Below, piece after piece: positions 30,805 through 39,900 of a stretch of DNA of 64,000 nt. A model generated the notes under the pieces. That model was not told where the DNA came from. It made no database searches and saw nothing but the letters and a program-made list of their open reading frames with translations. Every line of letters starts with the position of its first letter. Within the stretch, counting starts at the first letter, position 1. The position numbers and the translations under genes were made by a program. Source of the stretch: an uncultured Shewanella sp. (lineage in GTDB: Bacteria; Pseudomonadota; Gammaproteobacteria; Enterobacterales; Shewanellaceae); assembly GCF_947501225.1 (NCBI RefSeq), contig NZ_CANMUW010000005.1:124001-188000 (forward strand), in the 5' to 3' direction.

Positions 30805-31646
30805 TATGCGTCCTCCAAAAAAGACTCCATTTCGCTTCGAACTTCAAGTGGGTGCTCGATACGTAAACAAAAATCTACAATGTTACTCTGCTGTTGGATT
30901 GATAACCTTAAAAACTGCTTTTTCAACGCTAATAATGTACTTTTATCAGGGTCTCTATAGGGGGACTTAATGTTAATTTTGGTTATGAGATTCCCACTCA
31001 GCAATGCTATCTGCTCTGGGTTAACGACTGTCCATACCTCTTTATAAAACAGCGGTAAAAAGCAAAGCAATTGCTCTAAATCCAATTTATGTTGAATATT
31101 AACTTGCTGTTTAAGCGTTTCTACCTGCATCTTTAAATCATTCAATTCTACAGATAATCGTTGCTCTTCTGATCTGTGATGTTCCACCACACGCTCCTGC
31201 CTACCGTTCTCCTCTACTGATAGCGACGTATCGGTAAACTGATAATAGCGATGATAAAGTACAGGAAGTAAAGCAGTTAACACCCATGATTGGTCTAATG
31301 AAGAGTGAGATTGATAGCCCTCTTCTGCATGAGCATGTTTGGCAAGCAGTGGATAGCTGAGCAGTTGCCATTGCTGGCACTTATACTCATGTAAAATAGA
31401 TGCCAACTCGCCAATTTTAGACGCAAAGCTATTATCATAAACAAGGGTTAAAGACACTTTTTCTAATTGATATTCACTGTTTATCTTTTTATTGAGTTTA
31501 GTAATTAATTGCAGTAGTTCATTAGATGATGAGGCTAAGTGCCAGGACTCTCCTGAGATGGTTTCATTGCCCCATTCTTGCCCAGATCTCTTAAAAAATG
31601 CTGCGTGCTTATCGATAAGTAATAAGCTATATACTGACTTTTCCAT
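30804..31646 (-). CDS. Unknown coiled-coil protein in Hsp70/HerA operon
   Basis: This is a 280-aa protein with no family I recognise. The N-terminal half is mixed alpha/beta and the middle has a predicted coiled coil (EEQRLSVELNDLKMQVETLK). The C terminus is helical with basic stretches. The ATG at 31,646 has AAAGG upstream and begins MEKSVYSLLLIDKH; a longer frame upstream lacks such a signal and would run into a hairpin. It lies between the Gly-rich membrane-type gene and the grpE-like gene. An adaptor role between the ATPase and chaperone parts is possible but is inference only. Confidence 0.7.
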   Translation of the reverse strand: MEKSVYSLLLIDKHAAFFKRSGQEWGNETISGESWHLASSSNELLQLITKLNKKINSEYQLEKVSLTLVYDNSFASKIGELASILHEYKCQQWQLLSYPLLAKHAHAEEGYQSHSSLDQSWVLTALLPVLYHRYYQFTDTSLSVEENGRQERVVEHHRSEEQRLSVELNDLKMQVETLKQQVNIQHKLDLEQLLCFLPLFYKEVWTVVNPEQIALLSGNLITKINIKSPYRDPDKSTLLALKKQFLRLSIQQQSNIVDFCLRIEHPLEVRSEMESFLEDA

Positions 31647-31667
31647 TGTGACCTTTATACAATAAAA

Positions 31668-31718
31668 GCCGACACACTTGCTGGCACAGGAGACCCGTAA
31701 CAGCAAGGTTATGTCGGC
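31668..31718 (-). promoter_or_regulatory. Intra-operon hairpin with terminator-like U-tract
   Basis: On the minus strand GCCGACA pairs with TGTCGGC, enclosing a second stem CTTGCTG/CAGCAAG, followed by TTTTATTG. It sits 22 bases ahead of the coiled-coil gene start and 16 bases after the Gly-rich protein gene. It could attenuate transcription or stabilise the upstream message so that the HerA and Gly-rich parts are made in excess of the chaperone parts. Confidence 0.6.
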
Positions 31719-31733
31719 AAAAAATTAAATGTT

Positions 31734-32435
31734 TTAGCTTGAAAACTGCTCACTTTTCTTTGTTATATCAGTTTTGGTGCTGTCTAGCATTTGGTAAATT
31801 TCGGAATCTGTTTTTTCAGGCGATAGCTTTTTTTCAGCATCGAACAGCCCTTTTTCAACACTAAGCGCTGTTTGTGGTGTGAGATCTTTTTCAAAATATC
31901 TCACAACATGGTTAAGATTCATCGTGCCGTCTAAAATTGCTTTGATCCTATCGGCAGTGAATACTTGGGCATTTAAGGCAGGTAGCGTCCATAAATTACC
32001 TAAAGAGTTATCGTTTACCTTAAGCTTTTCAGATAAGCCTTGTGTCACTACAGCGATACCTGATAATTTTTTTGTCACATCATCAATTTCACTTGAACGC
32101 TCTGGATTAACATCAAAATTGCGCAGTGATTCCATATAAGCATCAAAATCATCAAATTTATCCATGCTTATTCCTTCTTCACTTGCCTGTATCGCTTTAT
32201 CACCGATATCTTCCACTTTCTCTTCTGGTTTTAAAATGCCATACAGTTGAACGACAGCTTGTACAACCGCTAATACCGTGTTTAATTTACTTACTGTTGT
32301 ACCAATTACCGTCATTAACTTAGGAGCGACATTGGTCATAAAACTACCAACACCTCGACCAATGCCACTGCAGATAGATGCTACACCACTACAGATAGAC
32401 GAAATACCAGAACTAATTGAACCCCAAATACCCAT
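31734..32435 (-). CDS. Unknown protein with Gly/Ser-rich amphipathic N terminus
   Basis: This is a 233-aa protein. The first 60 residues are hydrophobic and built from a repeated Gly-Ser-Ile-Cys pattern (SSGISSICSGVASICSGIG), then VIGTTVSKLNTVLAVVQAVVQLYGIL. This is the type of segment that inserts into membranes or forms helical pores. The rest is charged, with helices and no motif. The start has AAAGGG upstream of ATG. It lies directly after the HerA-type gene (20 bases). If this operon is a defence system, this would be the best candidate for a membrane-acting effector. That is inference from composition alone. Confidence 0.65.
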   Translation of the reverse strand: MGIWGSISSGISSICSGVASICSGIGRGVGSFMTNVAPKLMTVIGTTVSKLNTVLAVVQAVVQLYGILKPEEKVEDIGDKAIQASEEGISMDKFDDFDAYMESLRNFDVNPERSSEIDDVTKKLSGIAVVTQGLSEKLKVNDNSLGNLWTLPALNAQVFTADRIKAILDGTMNLNHVVRYFEKDLTPQTALSVEKGLFDAEKKLSPEKTDSEIYQMLDSTKTDITKKSEQFSS

Positions 32436-32455
32436 ACTATTTTCCCTTTAATAAT

Positions 32456-35455
32456 TTATATTGCTGTTAAAACTGAGAACTCTTTATCGTCATAAATTGC
32501 TTTTACTACTCTTTCTTGGTTAATTTCTCTAAATGCATCAATAGAGATAGAAAGCGCCTGAAACACACGAGCCAATGGTTTTTTATTTGAATGACACTCC
32601 TGTTCACTCCATTTAAAAACCGCATTATCCATAAACAGATTTGCTAAAATTATTGAAACTTCATCTGCTGATAACTCAACATCTGACATAACTTGTTGAT
32701 ATTGATTTTGAAAACGTATTTGCATATTGTTGACTTGTTCAACCGCATCTTCATTGGTAACCTCTTGATTGATACGAAGATAAAGATTTAACAGCCCCAC
32801 TCCTGATTGCAACCACCCCCCTAGTTTCGCAGGCGTATCTAAAAGCGACAGTTGAGATGTGGTATGCGGCATTACAGCCTGTTTCTGTGCCCATAATTGA
32901 TGATACCCACGTGAAGTGATCACTGATTTAGGTATATCAGCCCCGTTGGTATTAGTTAAAGATTTCACTTGAGTACGAATAGGAGCATGCCATCCACCAC
33001 TGTAAATAATGGTTTCACCAGGCTGTAGATGCTGTAAAAAATCTTTTTGATTATCTTCTAAGCTCATAGCATCACCAATCACATTACGATCAGAGGTGTC
33101 TAATAGACGATGAACAACTTTAGTATTAGTATTTTTGATCACATCAGCAACCAACTTGGTTGGAGATTGATCGGCAATGATTAAGCCTTCACCGTATTTG
33201 CGAACTTCCGATAACAGATCAGTAAACATTGTCACGCCAAGCTTTTTCGATTCAGGATCCCCTGCTTCTGGGCGGCTCAATAATCGGTGGGCCTCCTCAA
33301 TTAGGGTGATGTGTTGAAAGTCAGGATTTTTCTTATGTCTAGCTTTCATACATTCAGCCAAACGAGAAATAAATAACCCCATAAAGAATGATTTATCTTG
33401 CTCATCTTTCAACTCTTCTAATTCAATGACTACTTGTTTATCCAGTAAACGATCAAAATCCATTGAAAAACGAGTATTTAGCATCCGCCCTTTAATCCCA
33501 AGGGTTAAACTAGTCAATCGTGCAACTAATGAGCCTTGATACTTCTCTTCAAACTCTCTGCCCATCCCTTTTGATTTAATGATCCCATCCAACTCCTCAA
33601 TCATGTCACTGAATGTTGGCCATGCCATGCTTCCTTCTGAAAAAGGGGCATCGAATAAGTAGTTTTCATTAGAGTAGATATCCCAGCCTTTATTTTGATA
33701 TGCCTTAATGATTGCTTCTTCTACAATCGATGGCATAGCTGCTTCCATAGGGAAAGAGGCAATTAGCGTCGCTTTTAAAACGGATATATGCCCCATCAAG
33801 CTCGATTCACTGCTAGAGAGCTGGAACGGGTTTAAACGAAATGGCGTTAGCTTTTCATTACCAATACAATAAAACTCAATATCTTTGCACTGCTGATGTA
33901 GGGCTCTGTACTCTGTTTTAGCGGGTTCAATCACTAAAAATGGCAGTTGAGATTCCAACAAAATCTTCATACATGTTGTGGTTTTTCCAGATCCTGTTAC
34001 CCCTGATATGAAAATGTGCTTGCTCAAATCAGCTATCGGCAATGTTAATGGTTTGTTGGTCAGTAATCGACCATTTTGAATCACATTTCCAAGTACAAGG
34101 TGTTTACTGTTGCTCTGAGGCATGTTTAAACCAAAATCAACACTTTTTCGAATCTTAAACCCTGGTAGCTCTTTACTTGGTAATCCGGCAACTAGGCTGA
34201 TCTCTTCGCTATTAAGAATCGTTGCTCCTAACAGATGAGAATGAGATAACGACATGCTATAAACTGAGGCTTGTGACTGATCAAGTAACCCTTGTTGTTT
34301 CGCGCTTAATTGATACGTTCGCAACAATAAATAATCTTGTAAGCACACTCTATCTTTACATGACAGTCGATGTAACTGCAGTGGCGTCATCGTTGATTGA
34401 TTGCCTTGAAAGATTGATAACACCGAGCTGGTTAATCGCTCGTATGGGGCTTTATTTTGTGCGCTGACATAAATAGCAGTCTTAAACATGCCTTTACTTA
34501 AGCCTAAACGAAAGCGAGGTAATAAATTATCAATTAAATGAGTTTGAATCTCTTCCGCTTTCTTATTAACGCGCTCTTGAGTTATAGACTCACTTGAACC
34601 GTTAGATTCGCCATCGCTATCAGACTCATTGGTTCCTTTTGTGGTTGAGTTACTCGTACCGTCGGCTTTTGAGCCATTCTTACCATTAGACTTTGTTTCT
34701 TTGCCTTGATTTTTAGTTTCAGATCCGCTCTCGTCCCAGCCAGTGCTCTTAGTATTTGAGCTTCCATCGGTTTTTGAATCTGACGTTCCTGTTGTTTTTG
34801 TTTTTGAACGTCCTTTATTAGTTCCATTTTGAATGGAGTGCTTTATTTCAGAAGAGAGATCTGTCGACATTTGGTAGATACTATCTACCCATTCAAGTAT
34901 GTCGTCATCCTCCATTGCTTCGGCAACAATCATTAATTGCCATTTCTCATCCACTAATGAATTTGCAATACGTTCAATACCTTGAAAATCAAGATCGGCA
35001 ATGGCGCTTTCGTTTTCATTGAATGAGGGGATGCCTGATATATATCCGACATGATTAGGGGTATTTAATAGTGTACTGATACGTTGATCCTCAGCTGTTA
35101 AAGCCGTGATCTTTGCACCTAAAAAATTCCCTTCAAAAGCACTTTTAATTGTCTCGCCACACTCATAAATATCTGTTTTATCTGAAGCGCTTACAACACC
35201 AAGATATAAAGATATCTCGCCATATTCTGACGACATTAAATAGACCAATGAACAACTTTGATTACGTAACGTACCTATCACATTTGCCATAGCCAAACGA
35301 TATGCAGCTGATTTTCCTTCACTTATTTCATTTACTTTAAAAAACTTATAATTTTTTTGTTCACTGAATAGAGGAATAAGCTGACTTTCTGAAAGAGAAA
35401 GAGGGTTCCAGCCCAGTTTTGATTCTTTGTTTGTTAATCCCATATGATCAATCAA
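32456..35455 (-). CDS. HerA/DUF87-type ATPase, 999 aa
   Basis: This is a large hexameric-ATPase-type protein of the HerA/FtsK class. Walker A is GVTGSGKT (485-492). FLVIEPAKTEYRAL and PFRLNPF are typical of the DUF87 branch, and Walker B is ITLIEEAH (about 716-723). An N-terminal domain (1-205) of unknown type is linked by a Ser/Thr/Gly/Asn-rich spacer at about 211-290. The start is a TTG at 35,455 with AAGGA seven bases upstream; an ATG four codons later lacks such spacing. Upstream is a five-copy hexamer repeat. It is the first gene of the operon. HerA-like ATPases in defence loci translocate or load DNA; the partner nuclease usual for such systems is not seen here. Confidence 0.85.
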   Translation of the reverse strand: MIDHMGLTNKESKLGWNPLSLSESQLIPLFSEQKNYKFFKVNEISEGKSAAYRLAMANVIGTLRNQSCSLVYLMSSEYGEISLYLGVVSASDKTDIYECGETIKSAFEGNFLGAKITALTAEDQRISTLLNTPNHVGYISGIPSFNENESAIADLDFQGIERIANSLVDEKWQLMIVAEAMEDDDILEWVDSIYQMSTDLSSEIKHSIQNGTNKGRSKTKTTGTSDSKTDGSSNTKSTGWDESGSETKNQGKETKSNGKNGSKADGTSNSTTKGTNESDSDGESNGSSESITQERVNKKAEEIQTHLIDNLLPRFRLGLSKGMFKTAIYVSAQNKAPYERLTSSVLSIFQGNQSTMTPLQLHRLSCKDRVCLQDYLLLRTYQLSAKQQGLLDQSQASVYSMSLSHSHLLGATILNSEEISLVAGLPSKELPGFKIRKSVDFGLNMPQSNSKHLVLGNVIQNGRLLTNKPLTLPIADLSKHIFISGVTGSGKTTTCMKILLESQLPFLVIEPAKTEYRALHQQCKDIEFYCIGNEKLTPFRLNPFQLSSSESSLMGHISVLKATLIASFPMEAAMPSIVEEAIIKAYQNKGWDIYSNENYLFDAPFSEGSMAWPTFSDMIEELDGIIKSKGMGREFEEKYQGSLVARLTSLTLGIKGRMLNTRFSMDFDRLLDKQVVIELEELKDEQDKSFFMGLFISRLAECMKARHKKNPDFQHITLIEEAHRLLSRPEAGDPESKKLGVTMFTDLLSEVRKYGEGLIIADQSPTKLVADVIKNTNTKVVHRLLDTSDRNVIGDAMSLEDNQKDFLQHLQPGETIIYSGGWHAPIRTQVKSLTNTNGADIPKSVITSRGYHQLWAQKQAVMPHTTSQLSLLDTPAKLGGWLQSGVGLLNLYLRINQEVTNEDAVEQVNNMQIRFQNQYQQVMSDVELSADEVSIILANLFMDNAVFKWSEQECHSNKKPLARVFQALSISIDAFREINQERVVKAIYDDKEFSVLTAI

Positions 35456-35465
35456 TCTAATTTCC

Positions 35466-35497
35466 TTTTAGTTTTAGTTTTAGTTTTAGTTTTAGTT
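35466..35497. repeat. Hexanucleotide tandem repeat upstream of the HerA-type gene
   Basis: TTTTAG occurs five times exactly (35,466-35,495) followed by TT. It lies directly before the ribosome-binding site of the HerA-type gene. Changes in copy number would alter spacing between promoter and ribosome-binding site but not the reading frame. Confidence 0.9.
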
Positions 35498-35558
35498 AAT
35501 CATTCTTCACAAATGCTGGAGATGAAAGCTCAGCTCTCCACTCATCGCTGCTTCACAG

Positions 35559-35756
35559 CTATTTTTTTAATAGTTCATGAATGCTTGAGCACACCTTTGA
35601 ACTCCATGAGCTGTCGCGCTCCATCTTTAATTCAGATTTACCGCACTTAGGACAAGTTTTAGGGATCCCCACTACCACATCAGAGCTTAAGAAATACGAT
35701 TTTTTCCAACCACACTCTTGGCACACAAGCGTTATATTTCCAACAGGCATCACCAT
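35559..35756 (-). CDS. Small zinc-ribbon protein, 65 aa
   Basis: This is a short protein with two Cys pairs, CQECGWKK and CPKCGKSE, forming a rubredoxin-like zinc knuckle. The start at 35,756 is chosen because GGGAGG is six bases upstream. It lies before the Hsp70/HerA operon and may belong to its transcription unit. It is probably a nucleic acid- or protein-binding accessory. No family name can be given. Confidence 0.65.
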   Translation of the reverse strand: MVMPVGNITLVCQECGWKKSYFLSSDVVVGIPKTCPKCGKSELKMERDSSWSSKVCSSIHELLKK

Positions 35757-35815
35757 TTGCAACCTCCCTCAACACTTAACTTGATTACATTATCAACACA
35801 CCAAGATAAAAATGA

Positions 35816-35832
35816 TGTTCATAAGCTTACAA
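35816..35832. repeat. Boundary repeat, copy 1
   Basis: TGTTCATAAGCTTACAA is identical over 17 bases to the copy at 47,751-47,767. It starts two bases after the stop codon of the minus-strand 5'-nucleotidase gene. Related copies are at 27,213, 47,397 and 59,039. Confidence 0.8.
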
Positions 35833-35834
35833 AG

Positions 35835-36794
35835 TTAACTTCTCGTATCCTCAGACAGGGCCGAATCGCTCAAATATGGGACTTTACCTGATGGCACGAT
35901 ATTGGCGGCTGCATCTAAATGTACATCTTGATCATCGAAAAAGATGTGAGGCCTAAATGCTTTTAATACTTTGGTTTTTTCAACGCCACCTAAGAAAAAA
36001 GCCTCATCAACATAGACGCCCCAATGCCTGAGAGTTTTAATGACTCTCATCTCTGATGGACTGTTACGGGCTGTCACTAATGCAATACGAACAGGAGAGA
36101 ATTCGACACGAATAGGTAATCTATCTTGAAGTTTGGATAGCTTATGCAGCAAGGCGGCATACGGCCCCTCTTCCATAGGAATATCCTGATTAGCATCTTC
36201 CTGGGCATGAAATTCGGCCATACCTTTAGTTTTGTATACTAATTCACTCTTATCTGAAAACAGTACGGCATCACCATCAAAGGCGATACGAACCTGTCCC
36301 TCAGGGATTAAAGGTGCATCGGCTGGAGGTTCTTTTAAAATTGCGGCAGCACAACGTCTAGAGTCGATCACTTGTTGTGCGTCTTTAACATTGGTGGTTA
36401 AGAAAAGGTCGACATCGAAGGCTTCAAGGTAGTCGGCAACGGTTTCTCCGGCTGTAAAAGCCGAGCGGGTAATATTAAGTTTATCGTGCCGAATTGTATT
36501 GAGCACTCTAAGCCCTGAATCGGGACTGTTCCGTGACATCACGACAACTTCAACTAAGGGTCCATCATCTTTCTGAAATTCATTGAGCCCCAAAAGAGCC
36601 TTTATCAGATGGAAACCCGTTCCAGGTTGTAGTGGTTCATCTTCATGCTCGAGCATGTGGTCACGATATTTTTCGATAGCTGTATCTGGATCAGACTCAT
36701 AGGTATCCCTGAAAATCTGGTCTGATTCGGCCATATCGAATAAGGCAGTGGCAGAGATGCCAACAACTAGAGTGTTGGATAGATCTAATGGCAT
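35835..36794 (-). CDS. Cytosolic 5'-nucleotidase (NT5C1-like)
   Basis: This is a 319-aa protein of the cytosolic 5'-nucleotidase I type in the HAD superfamily. Visible are LVVGISATALFDMAESD near the N terminus (in this family the first acidic motif is modified), GTGFHLIKALLGLN, the VVVMSRNSPDSGLRVLN region, FDGDAVLFSDKSE and a late FFDDQDVHLD carrying acidic metal ligands. It should remove phosphate from nucleoside monophosphates. The start has AAGGAAG. It is flanked by defence modules and followed immediately by the boundary repeat. It may be nucleotide-pool housekeeping cargo or part of a module; the sequence does not decide. Confidence 0.82.
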   Translation of the reverse strand: MPLDLSNTLVVGISATALFDMAESDQIFRDTYESDPDTAIEKYRDHMLEHEDEPLQPGTGFHLIKALLGLNEFQKDDGPLVEVVVMSRNSPDSGLRVLNTIRHDKLNITRSAFTAGETVADYLEAFDVDLFLTTNVKDAQQVIDSRRCAAAILKEPPADAPLIPEGQVRIAFDGDAVLFSDKSELVYKTKGMAEFHAQEDANQDIPMEEGPYAALLHKLSKLQDRLPIRVEFSPVRIALVTARNSPSEMRVIKTLRHWGVYVDEAFFLGGVEKTKVLKAFRPHIFFDDQDVHLDAAANIVPSGKVPYLSDSALSEDTRS

Positions 36795-36980
36795 AAAAAC
36801 TTCCTTGTTTTAGAGAGTTACATTCAACCATAAATTTTCTGAAACTCAAAGCAATTGGCTGTTAACTAATACTATTTGCCTAGAGAGAGCTTTACTGTGA
36901 TAGCCATAGCGAAAAGCAGCTAACATCTGATACGTCCCTAAAAACCTTCGCAATAAGCACTGACCATGTAATTTATGGCG

Positions 36981-39900
36981 TTAATACTGGTCCACATCAC
37001 TAAACAAATACTCTAAACGATCCGCTTCCCTGGCAACCCTAAACATAATCCTGAGTACATCGATATCAGAGCAATGTGTCTTACGACAAAAGGCTCGAAC
37101 AGAGATCCCATCTTGGTTATCCACATAAAAATCGACCAGATCATAAATAAGGTTTCGACCTGCGGTGTACTTCAACAATTTTTCTGTATCTAGCCTTTCC
37201 TTGCTTACTAGTTTACCGGCCAGTTTTTCCGGCGATATTGCTGTCGAGCAGATGCAGTAATACTCATCATTCTCTGTCGTTGTTATGATCTGCTTACGTT
37301 TACTGCATTCAAAATCAAACTGAACAGCGTTGCCATTTTCACTAACAGACACTTTTTGGTGATGAAGTTTGAACCCGTTAATAGCCTCAGAAATCTGGGG
37401 GTATATGTTTAATGGTGCAAAGACAGCGTCATTCTCAAGCAACTCTTTCTCATAAGTTGCTTCATACTCATTCAGGCCTTCATCTTGTAGGCTATACAAC
37501 CTCTCGACATTTAGACTGAAAACCTTGATTCCACTATTATCTTCAACCTGTAAACGACAAATATGTTGTGATGCAAACTTCTTTAGAAACTGAAGGGCAT
37601 CCGCCAGGTATTGTTCCTCATGCCATTTTTTTGTTATCGATAACACCAGTTCGTTTGATTTCCGCGCTGCACGAATTTCAAAATCATACTCCCCGGTCCC
37701 CTTACCTAGAGTGCATGTCATCCCCTTCGCAGTTTTTTCAAACTTCTTCCCACCCAAATAACGATTTTGTATATCGGCAATCAAACTTTCAAGTTTGTCT
37801 TTCTGACACTCCATCAGAGACCTATCAAACTCACATTTAGCAATGGTGTGTTTAGCTGCAACAAAAGGACTCTTCAGGTGATCACGGATCTGTGGCTCAA
37901 TTGCAGAAAGACGTTCATCAATATCGACTTCTACGGCAGTAGAGTTATCTTTACCACTGACTTTATGTAAATTTTTGATAAACCGATTCAGATTAAAGGC
38001 ACTATGTTGCACCTGCATATATTCAATACTTTCTTTAACATGTGGGAAACGAACTTGAATGAAGTGCTGATTAGCATCTTCCGGGCTAAGCATAATCCCA
38101 CGCTGAGCCATAGAGCCGATTCTGTCGACTCTTCCAACCTTTTGCTCTAACGCGATTGGACTGGCGGAAATCCCATAGTGGCTGACTGAATCACAGAAGG
38201 TATGAAGATCTTCTCCTTCTTGAAATACATCGGTGCTGATTAACACCATTGGGTAACCAGGCATTCTAAATCTACGGGCCAATGGAGATCTATCACCACT
38301 ATTAATTCCACTCGCCCCGGCACAACTTTGTAAATTACGAATTTGATTAGAGATATAGCGCATTAAATCGCTGTGAGGCTTACGATAAGCTTCACTGAAA
38401 TTCAGTTTAATCAGCAGTTCAATGTTTTGAGATAGCTCTTTCAAAATCTTGTAGCTAGAGAAGGCAAGGTTCGCCTTATATTGTTGCTTTAACAAATTAA
38501 TAAAAGAATCTTTCTCACTATCCTGCCCACGAATCGAATAGAGATCTATCCAAGGGTGATCCACTCGACAAATATAAGCCAGTACCATCCTAAGTATCTC
38601 GCGCAGGTGAATAGCTCTATCCTGTGCTAATACATCAGCTTGTAATAAAATATCTTTGCTTAATGACTTTCCAGTCCAGAGAGGGAAAATTGAAAAGAGT
38701 TCATCATCTTGGCTAACCTGTTCGAAAAGTGAAGTGAAATTAAGCGCATCTGCCAACTTTTCTTTATCTTTCTTACTTATTTTAGGGGGCAAAGAGTGAT
38801 AAAGGTAATTAAACAACCTTCCAGCGACCTGCCTAATATTTGTTTCGACAGTATCATCCTCTAGTAAACAGCTTAGATAACAATATTGAGCCACTTGAAA
38901 ACGCTTTTGCTCATCCGTATCACTAGCCGATTCCTTTAAGCCGTCTGCAAATTTAATCAGCGATTGATTATCATATTGCTTGTCAGAAATACCTTTAAGC
39001 CATTTTGCCCAATTTAGCTCAAACATGGTTGAACGCTGCGCAACCTTCTGTCTGAAATTGTGTGGGGTAACATCTCCATCTTTGATGTTCTTTTCTACAT
39101 AGTCATTACGACCACGATAAAACCAACTGAAAAAATCGTCGCTTGTTGCTTTATCGTCCCCCTCCTTATTGGCCTCTTTACCCTCCTCCGACGTAACTTC
39201 CGCAGTATCTAAGCTTCCCTGATATTTATGACTCAAATAATAGTCATACATCTTACTGACAAACGGATCGCGTTGAATGTACTGTCCAATAAATAGTTTG
39301 TCGTATAGCTCCTCAAACTTATTTTTCAGCTCACCGACACTCGCAACTCGCCTGACAAAAATAAGCTGTTTTCTACCGTGTAAATAGACCTGTTGGTGTA
39401 GTTGTTTTGCCACCCAGTCCATTTTGGGATGAGGCGGTATTTGGTCGAAACGTTTTTTAAAACTTGAGATAAGCTGCTCAACTACATTGTCATCTCTGGC
39501 TTCCTCTTTTCGATCTTCCTCATCCCCATCGAAGGTGGCATGCTCTTGGTTTACCAGTTTGCTTGGCAGATAACTTTCGAATGATGCCAGTAAACCCGTC
39601 TGATATTTACCCGCATGATTTTGTCTAAGATGCTCGCTTACCCGCTTTTGCATTAAGGCCGCAAATAGCTTTTGTGCATCATTCATCTGCACCTCAGCTT
39701 TTTCGCCACTTCTGTGCTCATCACGATACATATTTCGAGTATGCTTTTTGCCCTCGATATTCATTTCATTGAGGCGGCGAACCATAAAACTGCTTAGCAG
39801 GTCTTCTCTCTCCTTCTTATCACTCAGTAAGTCAGAACCAAATAGCACAAGCTGCCTTTCCATTTCACTAAGGTCATACTCGTAGGGGGTAGCAGACAAC

